Source: Prosthecobacter sp.
GTDB lineage: Bacteria > Verrucomicrobiota > Verrucomicrobiia > Verrucomicrobiales > Verrucomicrobiaceae
NCBI GenBank assembly: GCA_020216965.1
Contig: JAIWOJ010000114.1
Coordinates: 1-6,925, forward strand
DNA length: 6,925 nucleotides
Reading direction: 5' to 3'
Made by a program: the position numbers and the translations under genes
Part shown: positions 1 to 6,232 of the stretch, in pieces
Numbering within the stretch: position 1 is the stretch's first letter
Layout of the letters: every line of letters starts with the position of its first letter
The notes under the pieces: model-generated
Told to the model about the DNA's origin: nothing
Databases searched by the model: none
Seen by the model: only the letters and a program-made list of their open reading frames with translations

Positions 1-1
1 G

Positions 2-829
2 GACCAGCCCTTCTTCCTCTACTGGCCTACCACGGTGCCCCATGTGGCCCTGCAAGTGCCAGACGATTCCTTGCAGGAATACGCAGGCCAGTGGGAGGAT
101 CCGCCCTACCCCGGTGGCAAGGGCTACATCCCCCACTTCCGCCCCAAGGCCGCCTACGCTGCCATGATCACGCGCATGGATCGCGAAATCGGGCGCGCCA
201 TGGACCTCGTCAAGCAGCTCGGCTTGGATGAGGAGACGGTGTTTATCTTTGTCTCTGACAATGGTCCCCTCAACGGCACTCACCAAGGGCTGGCAGGCAC
301 AGACTGCGCATTCTTTAACTCCAGCATGGGCCTGCGCGATGGCAAAGGCACGCTCTACGAGGGCGGCATCCGCTCGCCTGGCATCGTGCGCTGGAAGGGG
401 AAAATCCCGCCAGGCACGGTCTCTGCCCGCATCTCCGGCTTTGAGGACTGGCTGCCAACGCTGGCAGAGCTGGCGGGCGGGGTGGACCAGATTCCACCTT
501 CGCTAGATGGCATCAGCCTAGCCCCGACTCTGCTGGGGCGGCAGCAGCCAGAGCGCGATTTCCTCTACCGCGAATTTCACGGCTACGGCGGACAGCTCTG
601 CGTCATCTCGGGCTCCTGGAAGCTCATCAAAACTGGACTCAGTGGAAAAAAGGTGCGTGGCAAGGAGGGCAAGCTCAGCGTGGAACTGTACGATCTTTCC
701 AAAGACGAAAAAGAGACCCAAAACCTCGCCGCACAGCACCCTGAAGTCGTCGCCCGCCTTGAGGCACTGGCAGCCAGCCAGCACCAGCCTAGCCCTGATT
801 TCGTCTTTCCCGCCCTCGATGGCCGCTGA
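2..829 (+). CDS. Sulfatase (arylsulfatase A-like), C-terminal part, truncated at the window start
   Basis: The reading frame is already open at base 2, so the GTG at 35 is not the true start; about 275 C-terminal residues are present, a little over half of a typical sulfatase of roughly 450-500 residues. The N-terminal CxPSR formylglycine site lies outside the window. Visible family landmarks, in order: the VPHVAL motif with the active-site His at 41-43, the metal-binding SDNG motif (Asp 257-259, Asn 260-262), the GKGTLYEGGIRSPG block with the conserved Lys at 344-346, a GFEDWLPTLAELAG segment, and a C-terminal ELYDL block near 676-705 followed by a helical tail. The family hydrolyses sulfate esters, commonly of polysaccharides, in the periplasm or outside the cell; the substrate cannot be told from this part. 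No neighbour in the window suggests a shared pathway. Family assignment is confident; substrate is unknown. Confidence 0.93.
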   Translation, partial: DQPFFLYWPTTVPHVALQVPDDSLQEYAGQWEDPPYPGGKGYIPHFRPKAAYAAMITRMDREIGRAMDLVKQLGLDEETVFIFVSDNGPLNGTHQGLAGTDCAFFNSSMGLRDGKGTLYEGGIRSPGIVRWKGKIPPGTVSARISGFEDWLPTLAELAGGVDQIPPSLDGISLAPTLLGRQQPERDFLYREFHGYGGQLCVISGSWKLIKTGLSGKKVRGKEGKLSVELYDLSKDEKETQNLAAQHPEVVARLEALAASQHQPSPDFVFPALDGR

Positions 830-1082
830 GTAGGCGCTTAGAAATGCTCATTTACCGCCTTGTAGGTTCGAGCCAGTGTCCACAACGCTGTCTCGCCATG
901 AGCCTCAGTTTCACACCCGTCCTTCAGCCTGGATGACAAAGTCCCCCGCCATCGCTGCACGCCTCTCTGCTAGGATTTCAGCATCCGCGTTGAACCCGCC
1001 CCAACTTTGCCTGGACTATCCAAAAGCTGACCTCAGCAGCCGGGGTGCCCCTACCTCCCAGCGGTGCCTCCTTTGATGTGAC

Positions 1083-2762
1083 ATGCCTGCAAGCACACGA
1101 CGCCCCTATTGGATCCGCCTCTTGCGGTTGGCGCTGCTGGGCGCGGCGGTGCTGGTGATCCGCCATGCGGTGCAGTCGCGGGAGACCTTAGAGGCCGCCG
1201 CCGCGCTCACCCCGGAGCGGCTGCGGGATTTTTTCCCAGACATCCAGAGCCTGGGAGAGGCAAATCCCGCCAATGGCTGGCGCGCCGCCCTGGATGCCCG
1301 CGGGCAGACGATGGGCTACGTCACGACGACGGCACCGGAGTCTGACCGCATCATCGGTTATGCCGGGCCCAGCCGCTGCCTGCTGGTCTTTGACCTGAAA
1401 GGCGTGCTGACCGGCATCCGCCTGCTAAAAAGCCACGACACCACCGACCATGTGGCCGAGGTGGTAGCGGACCGGGAGTTCTTCCGCCAGTTTAAGGGCC
1501 TGAAGCCAGGCAGCGCGCCCACGGAGCCGCCGCACATGGTCACGGGAGCCACGCTGACAAGCGCCGCCATTGCGCAAGGAGTGATGGAAAAGCTGGGCCG
1601 CGCCGCAGGGACATCGCTGCGCTTCCCTGACGAGATCACGCTGGATGAGGTGCGGCGGCTGGAGCCAGCGGTGGAAAAGCTGGTGCCCTCAAAGCATCAT
1701 CGCGGTGGGTTTGACGTGCTGGATGCGGAGGGGAAAAGCATCGGCATCGCCGTGCGCACCTCGCCCACGGCTGACACCGTGGTCGGCTACAAGGGACCGA
1801 CCGACACGCTGATGCTGCTGAGCGCAGATGGTGCCACGCTCCGCCGGATCGCCCTGCGCCGCAGCTATGATACCAAGCGCTATGTGGCCTATGTGACGGG
1901 CGATGATTACTTCCTGAACCTGTTCAATCAAAGCACGCTGGAGCGGCTGGCGGACCTGGATTTCAAAGAAGCCAAAATCGAAGGTGTTTCCGGTGCCACG
2001 GAGACCAGCTGGGCTGTCGCCGAAGGCCTGAAGCAACGCGCCCGCAGCCTGCTGGAGGCCCAACCCACAGGCTGGCTGCGCCAGATCCGCTGGCGCTGGC
2101 AGGACACCGGGCACGTCGCCGTGCTGGTCTCCGCGCTGCTCATGGCGCTGACGCGGCTGCGCGGCATCGCCTGGCTGCGGCACGCGCATCATGCCGGCCT
2201 GGTGATTTACGGCGGCTTCATCGCCGGGGAGCTGCTCTCCCAGGGCCTGCTTACCGGCTGGGCGGCCCACGGCACGCCGTGGAAAAGCGCGCCCGGCCTG
2301 CTGCTACTGGGCGTGGTGGCCCTGCTGGGGCCGGTCTTCACGGGCAAGCAGCTCTACTGCCACCACATCTGTGCCCACGGCGCCCTGCAGCAGCTTCTGG
2401 CGCGCCGCGTTGGCTTTGCCAAGCGCTGGCAAGTGCCGCCCAAGATGGACCGCTGGCTCTCCCGCCTACCCTTTGCCCTGCTGGGCCTGGTGCTCATCAG
2501 CGTCTGCTTTGGCCTCGCCGTCAACCTGAACGCACTGGAGCCGTTTGATGCTTACATTTTCCGCGTCGCCGGGAGCGCCAGCATCGCCATCGCCCTCATC
2601 GGACTGGTCGCCTCCCTCTTCCAGCCCCTGGCCTACTGCAAATATGGCTGCCCCACAGGCGCTCTTTTCAAAATGCTGCGCTTCACCGGCACCAACGACC
2701 GCCTGGGCCCGCGCGACTGGCTGGCCGCCGGACTGCTGGCCGTGGTGGCGGTGCTGGCTTGA
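1083..2762 (+). CDS. Membrane electron-transfer protein: two FMN-binding domains fused to a NosR-like polytopic core
   Basis: The 559-residue protein resembles NosR/NirI and RnfG/NqrC-type proteins that pass electrons across the cytoplasmic membrane. An N-terminal helix (about residues 11-30) anchors a large extracytoplasmic part with two FMN_bind-like domains (about 88-175 and 230-322). Each ends in an ApbE-type flavinylation motif: VTGATLTS, with likely acceptor Thr159, and GVSGATETS, with likely acceptor Thr308. Hydrophobic segments follow at about 343-358, 370-390, 403-420, 463-483 and 498-517, with a short one at the extreme C-terminus. Two cysteine motifs lie in the core: C426-HHI-C430 followed by AHG instead of the usual P, and C519-KYG-C523-P. 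NosR normally continues into a ferredoxin-like domain; here the protein stops after the last hydrophobic segment. An in-frame TGA at 1074-1076 makes ATG 1083 the first ATG; no Shine-Dalgarno is seen. No nos genes or apbE are in the window, so a role in N2O reduction is not supported; general transmembrane electron transfer is inferred. Confidence 0.85.
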   Translation: MPASTRRPYWIRLLRLALLGAAVLVIRHAVQSRETLEAAAALTPERLRDFFPDIQSLGEANPANGWRAALDARGQTMGYVTTTAPESDRIIGYAGPSRCLLVFDLKGVLTGIRLLKSHDTTDHVAEVVADREFFRQFKGLKPGSAPTEPPHMVTGATLTSAAIAQGVMEKLGRAAGTSLRFPDEITLDEVRRLEPAVEKLVPSKHHRGGFDVLDAEGKSIGIAVRTSPTADTVVGYKGPTDTLMLLSADGATLRRIALRRSYDTKRYVAYVTGDDYFLNLFNQSTLERLADLDFKEAKIEGVSGATETSWAVAEGLKQRARSLLEAQPTGWLRQIRWRWQDTGHVAVLVSALLMALTRLRGIAWLRHAHHAGLVIYGGFIAGELLSQGLLTGWAAHGTPWKSAPGLLLLGVVALLGPVFTGKQLYCHHICAHGALQQLLARRVGFAKRWQVPPKMDRWLSRLPFALLGLVLISVCFGLAVNLNALEPFDAYIFRVAGSASIAIALIGLVASLFQPLAYCKYGCPTGALFKMLRFTGTNDRLGPRDWLAAGLLAVVAVLA

Positions 2763-2768
2763 GCAACC

Positions 2769-3698
2769 TCAAAGGTCCATTTCACGATGCGTTCCCCGCG
2801 CCGTGATGCCGCGTCGCACAATGCAGCGCTCCAGATCCGCATCCGCGCTGATCCGCGCACCGGGCCAGACGATGCAATCCCTGAGCCGTGCGCCGGATTC
2901 CACCACTGCGCCCGGGCCGATGACATTCAGCCCCATAAGCACGGCCTGGGGAGAAACCTGTGCGTCGGGGTGGATGGCAGGCAGGTCATGGCGGCCAGCG
3001 GCGGCCAGCGCCTGATGCGCCTCTAGGTAGGCCTTTCGGCTGCCCAGGTCCCACCAGCCGCCCTCGTCCGCCACCACCACGCCGATCCTTTTCCCCGCCT
3101 GCATGGCGCGGAGGAAGGCCGGGATCACCGACTCCACCTTGCCCGGCGTGAGCCACTCATGAAACTCAGGGCTGCAGGCATAGATGCCGGTGAAAAGGTG
3201 CGTTCCGGGATTTCCCGTGCCGAGCATCCCCCGGATGTCGGTGAGCACGCCTTTTTCCAGGTCGCAGGCGATGTGTGGCGCGGGCCCCTGGCTGCGCAGC
3301 ACCAGGGTCACCAGGTTTTCGCCACGGGCGTGCTCGCGGATCAGTGGCTTCAGCGGCAGGTCGGTCAGGATGTCGCCATTATAGACGAGGAAAGGCTCGT
3401 CCCCCAGCAGGTCGCGCACGTTGGCGATGCCGCCGCCGGTCTCCAGGCGCACGGGTGTCTCTTCGCGGAACTGGATCGGCGCGCCCCGGTGGTTTTGCTC
3501 AGGAAAAGCCAGCCCGTACTGCTCCGGAAGGTGATGGGTATTCACCACAAAACGCTGCACACCGGCCGCGAGAAGATGATCGAAAGCTCTGGAGATCAGC
3601 GGCTTATGAAAAAATGGGATGAGCGGCTTGGGCAGTTGGTCCGTCAGCGGCCGCAGCCGCTCGCCCAAACCTGCCCCGAGGACGAAGGCTTGGTTCAC
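2769..3698 (-). CDS. Sugar-1-phosphate nucleotidyltransferase (NDP-sugar pyrophosphorylase) with C-terminal hexapeptide-like tail
   Basis: The 309-residue protein should join a sugar 1-phosphate to an NTP, giving an NDP-sugar and pyrophosphate in the cytoplasm. The N-terminal Rossmann-like domain carries the signature GAGLGERLRPLT (residues 8-19) and LPKPLIP with Lys24; ETGGG follows at 86-90, the metal-binding NGD at 107-109, and WWDLGS at 215-220 with Asp217 as the likely second metal ligand. Residues from about 241 to 298 look like irregular hexapeptide (left-handed beta-helix) repeats, such as HPDAQVSP and VIGPGAVVESGARL. The catalytic part resembles MurU (MurNAc-1-P uridylyltransferase) and mannose-1-phosphate guanylyltransferases, but MurU is near 223 residues and lacks this tail, so the sugar and the nucleotide stay open. 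The start is GTG 3698: the ATG at 3700 is out of frame and closes at once, and an in-frame stop lies a few codons upstream. The gene is divergent from the Fur-like gene and convergent with the flavoprotein gene. Confidence 0.85.
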   Translation of the reverse strand: MNQAFVLGAGLGERLRPLTDQLPKPLIPFFHKPLISRAFDHLLAAGVQRFVVNTHHLPEQYGLAFPEQNHRGAPIQFREETPVRLETGGGIANVRDLLGDEPFLVYNGDILTDLPLKPLIREHARGENLVTLVLRSQGPAPHIACDLEKGVLTDIRGMLGTGNPGTHLFTGIYACSPEFHEWLTPGKVESVIPAFLRAMQAGKRIGVVVADEGGWWDLGSRKAYLEAHQALAAAGRHDLPAIHPDAQVSPQAVLMGLNVIGPGAVVESGARLRDCIVWPGARISADADLERCIVRRGITARGTHREMDL

Positions 3699-3710
3699 AT
3701 GGCGAGTTAG

Positions 3711-3716
3711 CCCTCC
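3711..3716 (-). promoter_or_regulatory. Shine-Dalgarno sequence of the nucleotidyltransferase gene
   Basis: The minus strand reads GGAGGG here, 12 nt before the GTG start at 3698. The spacing is a little long, but it supports GTG as the start. It is the only good purine-rich ribosome binding site in front of any of the main genes in the window. Confidence 0.4.
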
Positions 3717-3806
3717 CGCGGGTCATGAGCAAGCAGGGAAGACACAAGATTGCGAGATGATGGGGCTCGCATTTGTAAATTAAATGCTTAAATAGCACGA
3801 ATCTAG

Positions 3807-3821
3807 CCTTATCGAATAAGG
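3807..3821. promoter_or_regulatory. 15-bp dyad in the divergent control region
   Basis: CCTTAT and ATAAGG form perfect inverted arms around the 3-nt centre CGA. Read as 7-1-7 the dyad has one mismatch in the innermost pair. It lies in the AT-rich region between the divergent nucleotidyltransferase and Fur-like genes, about 110 bp from either start codon. It is followed by A residues on the plus strand, not T, so it is not an intrinsic terminator in that direction, and the minus strand shows no T tract after it either. It may be a second operator or a small RNA hairpin; which one cannot be decided from sequence alone. Confidence 0.3.
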
Positions 3822-3885
3822 AAAAAATGGATGAAAAAAGTGACATCCAGGGCTTGCCGACCCTTCGTTTTGTTCGATGTAAGCT

Positions 3886-3916
3886 TAGAATCATTCCAAT
3901 TCTAATTCTAATTCTA
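3886..3916 (+). promoter_or_regulatory. Fur-box-like array of five hexamers, probable autoregulatory operator overlapping a -10-like hexamer
   Basis: The array reads TAGAAT (3886-3891), a single C, ATTCCA (3893-3898), then three perfect ATTCTA copies (3899-3904, 3905-3910, 3911-3916). ATTCTA is the exact reverse complement of TAGAAT, so the layout is 6-1-6-6-6-6. The classical Fur site can be read as GATAAT hexamers arranged 6-6-1-6; the hexamer here differs from GATAAT at two positions. The innermost 15 bp (3885-3899) are also a 7-1-7 dyad close to the PerR-box pattern TTATAAT-N-ATTATAA, with 11 of the 14 defined positions matching. TAGAAT is a 5/6 match to a sigma70 -10 hexamer, although no good -35 is seen. 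The array ends 7 bp before the start codon of a Fur-family gene, which fits autorepression. Pattern is seen directly; binding is inferred. Confidence 0.5.
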
Positions 3917-3923
3917 AAACTCA

Positions 3924-4376
3924 ATGCCACACGCCTCCTCACGCTCTACCCCATCGCCCACTGGCCTCCAGTGCCGGATGGCTCTCTTGGGTGCGGATGT
4001 GCGCCTCACGCCCCATCGCCGTGAGGTTTTTGAGATTCTGGCCTCCTCCACAGATCACCCCACCGCCACGGATATCTTTGACCGCGTCAAAGCCCGCTCG
4101 CCCGGCATTTCGCTGGCCACGGTTTATAACTGCCTGGAGCACCTCACCTCGGCCGGCCTCATCAAGCAAGTGCACCTTGAGCGCGGCCAGTCGCGCTACT
4201 GCGCCAACCTGCACGAGCACGTCCATTTCCACTGCGAGACCTGCGGGAAAGTGATCGACGCCCACCCCGCCGCTGAATTTGACCCCTCCAAGTTCTGGAA
4301 CCTGCCCAAAGGCACCAAAATCACCCGCATGGACGTCGCCATCCACGGCACCTGCGAGGCGTGCTCCGCGCGCTGA
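3924..4376 (+). CDS. Fur/PerR-family metal-dependent transcriptional regulator
   Basis: The 150-residue protein is of normal Fur-family length. The winged-helix domain spans about residues 14-90 and includes the motif DVRLTPHR and the recognition segment GISLATVYNCLEHL (61-74). The dimerization domain holds two zinc-site pairs, C104-ET-C107 and C144-EA-C147. Aligned by eye with Bacillus subtilis PerR, the sensing ligands are His45 (PerR His37), His99 (His91), His101 (His93) and Asp112 (Asp104), but Cys93 replaces Asp85. A PerR-like or variant Fur role is therefore likely, with uncertain metal and redox response. ATG 3924 is chosen because a start at ATG 3978 would remove most of the first helix, which aligns with PerR; neither start has a Shine-Dalgarno. 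The gene sits 39 bp upstream of sufC on the same strand, suggesting control of Fe-S cluster assembly. A hexamer operator lies directly upstream, suggesting autoregulation. Confidence 0.9.
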   Translation: MPHASSRSTPSPTGLQCRMALLGADVRLTPHRREVFEILASSTDHPTATDIFDRVKARSPGISLATVYNCLEHLTSAGLIKQVHLERGQSRYCANLHEHVHFHCETCGKVIDAHPAAEFDPSKFWNLPKGTKITRMDVAIHGTCEACSAR

Positions 4377-4415
4377 CCTTTTTCCCACTTCACGCATCCT
4401 TTTTCACTCCCCCAC

Positions 4416-5174
4416 ATGCCCCTCGAAATCAAAAACCTCCACGCCCAGATCCCCGGCCGCGAAATCCTCAAAGGCCTCACCCTCACGATCAACCCCGGTG
4501 AAGTCCACGCCATCATGGGCCCGAACGGCAGCGGCAAAAGCACGCTCAGCAAGGTGCTCTGCGGCCACGAAGACTACGAAGTCACCAGCGGCGAGGTCCT
4601 GCTCGATGGCGAAAACATTCTTGAGATGGAAGTCGATGCCCGCAGCCGCGCCGGCCTGTTTTTGGCCTTCCAGTATCCGCACGAAATCCCCGGCGTCAGC
4701 AACGCCAACTTCCTCCGCGCCGCGCTGAAAGCCCGCCTGCCGAAGGGCGAGGACATCGACGCCGTGAAGTTTTACAAGCAGCTCTACGCCCGCATGGACC
4801 AGCTCGAGATGGACCGAAGCTTCACCAGCCGCAGCGTCAATGAAGGCTTCTCCGGCGGCGAAAAGAAGCGCAACGAGATCCTCCAGCTCATGATGCTGGA
4901 GCCGAAATACGCCATCCTCGACGAAACCGATTCCGGCCTCGACATCGACGCCCTCAAGATCGTCTCCCGCGGCGTGAACGCCATGCGCAGCGAGAACCGC
5001 GGCTTCCTCGTCATCACCCACTACCAGCGCCTCCTCAATTACATCCAGCCTGACATCGTCCACGTCCTCATGGACGGCCAGATCGTCCACACCGGCGGCA
5101 AAGACCTCGCCCTCAAGCTCGAAGAAAAAGGCTACGACTGGGTCAAGGAGGAGCTGATGGCTGCGGCGGCGTAA
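4416..5174 (+). CDS. sufC: SufC, ABC-type ATPase of the SUF Fe-S cluster assembly complex
   Basis: The 252-residue protein is close to the usual SufC length (about 248 in E. coli). It is the soluble ATPase that binds SufB and SufD and drives conformational change of the SufBCD scaffold, where Fe-S clusters are built in the cytoplasm. All ABC motifs are present: Walker [10 protein letters not shown] (residues 35-43), Q-loop Gln86 in FQYP, the signature FSGGEKKR (145-152), Walker B YAILDE with Asp169 and Glu170, the SufC-typical continuation TDSGLD, and the switch His202 in ITHYQRLL. The start ATG 4416 places the first beta strand (LEIKNLHA) at the N-terminus, as expected; the leader before it is pyrimidine-rich with no Shine-Dalgarno. 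It lies 39 bp after the Fur-like gene and probably shares its transcript. Oddly, sufB does not follow directly: three accessory genes separate the two. Confidence 0.97.
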   Translation: MPLEIKNLHAQIPGREILKGLTLTINPGEVHAIMGPNGSGKSTLSKVLCGHEDYEVTSGEVLLDGENILEMEVDARSRAGLFLAFQYPHEIPGVSNANFLRAALKARLPKGEDIDAVKFYKQLYARMDQLEMDRSFTSRSVNEGFSGGEKKRNEILQLMMLEPKYAILDETDSGLDIDALKIVSRGVNAMRSENRGFLVITHYQRLLNYIQPDIVHVLMDGQIVHTGGKDLALKLEEKGYDWVKEELMAAAA

Positions 5175-5188
5175 CAGCATTGCTAACC

Positions 5189-5665
5189 ATGAATCAAGCG
5201 CTCAAACAATCACTATTCAGTATGAAGATTCTCGGCGGAGTTCTTCTGGGAACTTTGTGCAGTTGTGGCAGTCCAAGTAAAAGCCAGACAGGCAGCCCAG
5301 GATCATATGCCGAAAAACTGGACGCTTGGCGTTGTAGTTCCTGTGCACTCAAAGAGGCCTCTAAAGGTGATGAAGATGCAATCCGTGCATGTTTTCTGAG
5401 CGCCTACGTTCGCGTTAATGAGCCATTGATGGGTGGTGAAGACTTGGAAGCCATGGACATGACATTCGCCGAGCTTTTCAAGAACCTTGGAGATGATAAA
5501 TTCTCAGAAGCACTCCAAACAGTCCGGCCTGAGGTTCGGAGTTCGGTGCATTGGTTCTTCAAAGGAAATCGAATCAACAAGACCGATTACCCCAAGACTT
5601 TCGCTATCTTTGCCTCTGCACCCAACATCGACTGGCCTCTCGATCAAGCTTATCGCGAGGGTTGA
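5189..5665 (+). CDS. Putative lipoprotein of unknown function
   Basis: I do not recognise this protein (158 residues from ATG 5189). Its N-terminus reads as a lipoprotein signal: counted from the internal ATG 5222, MKILGGVLLGTLCSC is a lysine, a hydrophobic stretch and an LCSC lipobox, with Cys15 the likely lipidated residue, followed by a Ser/Gly/Lys-rich linker. The mature part is mostly helical and polar, with a CxxC (WRCSSC) near the start and one further Cys; no known motif is seen. Possible starts are TTG 5180, ATG 5189 and ATG 5222, none with a Shine-Dalgarno; ATG 5222 gives the tidiest signal peptide (147 residues). The gene follows the sufC stop by 14 bp but has visibly lower GC and different codon choice from sufC, suggesting it was acquired. 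Attachment to a membrane is inferred; no role in Fe-S assembly is evident. Confidence 0.7.
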   Translation: MNQALKQSLFSMKILGGVLLGTLCSCGSPSKSQTGSPGSYAEKLDAWRCSSCALKEASKGDEDAIRACFLSAYVRVNEPLMGGEDLEAMDMTFAELFKNLGDDKFSEALQTVRPEVRSSVHWFFKGNRINKTDYPKTFAIFASAPNIDWPLDQAYREG

Positions 5666-5713
5666 TCGCTATCTCAATAAACCAACACTATTTAGAACCC
5701 AGCACCGCCAAAA

Positions 5714-5744
5714 CCAAGCATTCAAAGCTTGGCTAATTTTGTTT
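5714..5744 (+). terminator. Possible intrinsic terminator after the lipoprotein gene
   Basis: CCAAGC (5714-5719) and GCTTGG (5727-5732) form a perfect 6-bp stem with a 7-nt loop, followed after four bases by TTTTGTTT (5737-5744). The stem is short and the T tract is interrupted and slightly offset, so termination may be partial. It ends only 5 bp before the ATG of the PIN gene, leaving almost no room for a separate promoter after it. It may thus damp read-through from sufC and the lipoprotein gene into the toxin-like gene. Confidence 0.4.
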
Positions 5745-5749
5745 AAGCG

Positions 5750-6232
5750 ATGAAACCCCGCCTCTACATGGAAACGACCATACCCAGCCTGCTCACGGCC
5801 CGCCCGAGCAAGCTGATCAAGGCTCGTGCCCAGCAGGAAGCGGCAAAGGAATGGTGGGACAAAGCCTCTCACCTCTACCAAATCTATTGTTCAGAGGTGG
5901 TCTTGGCTGAAGTCCGTGGTGGTGAAGCTCAGAAGGCAGCAGAGCGGGAGGCCATCGTGACACAGTTTCCCTTCTTGACTGTCACAGCGGAGGTCGAGCG
6001 CCTTGCCGAGGCCATTTTCAACATCGGCGTGATCCCTCACGGCTCCGCAGCAGACGCGACCCATCTTGCCCTCGCCGCCGTTCACAAGATGGATTATCTG
6101 CTCACCAACAACATGAAGCACATTTGCAACATGCAGTTGAAGCCTCGTTTTGAGGCTGTGTGCAAGGTCGCCAACTATTCCTTTCCCATCATCTGCAATC
6201 CGGAGCAAATCCTCGCCATGCCACCGCCATGA
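5750..6232 (+). CDS. PIN-domain protein, VapC-like putative toxin ribonuclease
   Basis: The 160-residue protein matches the pattern of a PIN subfamily annotated as VapC-type toxins, recognisable by its N-terminal YMETTIPSLLTARPS, central CSEVVLAEVRGGE, AADATHLALAAVHKMDYLLTNN, and a C-terminal ICNPEQIL. PIN toxins are Mg-dependent endoribonucleases of the cytoplasm. Likely acidic-site residues are Glu8 (the position usually held by Asp in PIN proteins), Glu54 and Asp102, with Asn120 or Asn121 in the fourth motif. From memory, relatives carry TWN and an Arg/Lys-His pair here; this copy has TNNMKH. The stop codon overlaps the start of the next gene in ATGA (6229-6232), the translational coupling usual for toxin-antitoxin pairs, here with the toxin first. 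No Shine-Dalgarno precedes ATG 5750. Catalytic activity is inferred, not shown. Confidence 0.8.
   Translation: MKPRLYMETTIPSLLTARPSKLIKARAQQEAAKEWWDKASHLYQIYCSEVVLAEVRGGEAQKAAEREAIVTQFPFLTVTAEVERLAEAIFNIGVIPHGSAADATHLALAAVHKMDYLLTNNMKHICNMQLKPRFEAVCKVANYSFPIICNPEQILAMPPP

Noticed and set aside
866..885. GGTTCGAGCC-like string, as in a tRNA T-arm
   Set aside because: The flanks do not pair as a T stem, and no anticodon or acceptor arm can be folded around it.
985..1020. TTGAAC as a possible -35 element before the flavoprotein gene
   Set aside because: The only -10 candidate at a fair distance (GACTAT) is poor, so no promoter is called in 830-1082.
876..1076. Open reading frame of 66 codons in the gap before the flavoprotein gene
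   Set aside because: It starts at GTG, has no ribosome binding site, shows no recognisable protein pattern, and its composition (Ser, Arg, Pro, Ala) is that of random GC-rich DNA.
1689..2270. 193-codon open frame on the minus strand opposite the flavoprotein gene
   Set aside because: The plus-strand frame carries the conserved FMN motifs and membrane helices; the opposite frame has low-complexity Gln, Gly and Ala content.
3898..3918. Simple AATTCT microsatellite as the sole explanation of the repeat before the Fur-like gene
   Set aside because: The inverted TAGAAT with a 1-bp spacer and the variant ATTCCA fit an operator layout better than plain slippage, although slippage may have added units.
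3604..3942. 112-codon minus-strand frame across the divergent control region
   Set aside because: It overlaps the start of the nucleotidyltransferase in another frame and reads through the operator-like array; no protein pattern is seen.
3827..4024. 65-codon frame starting MDEKSD that overlaps the Fur-like gene
   Set aside because: It runs out of frame through the conserved Fur coding region, and its AGGA-to-ATG spacing is short (4 nt); the ATG at 3831 uses that site better.
4404..5180. 258-codon open frame on the minus strand opposite sufC
   Set aside because: It is a mirror of sufC codon bias (runs of Val, Asp, Ala, Glu) and sufC has all ABC motifs.
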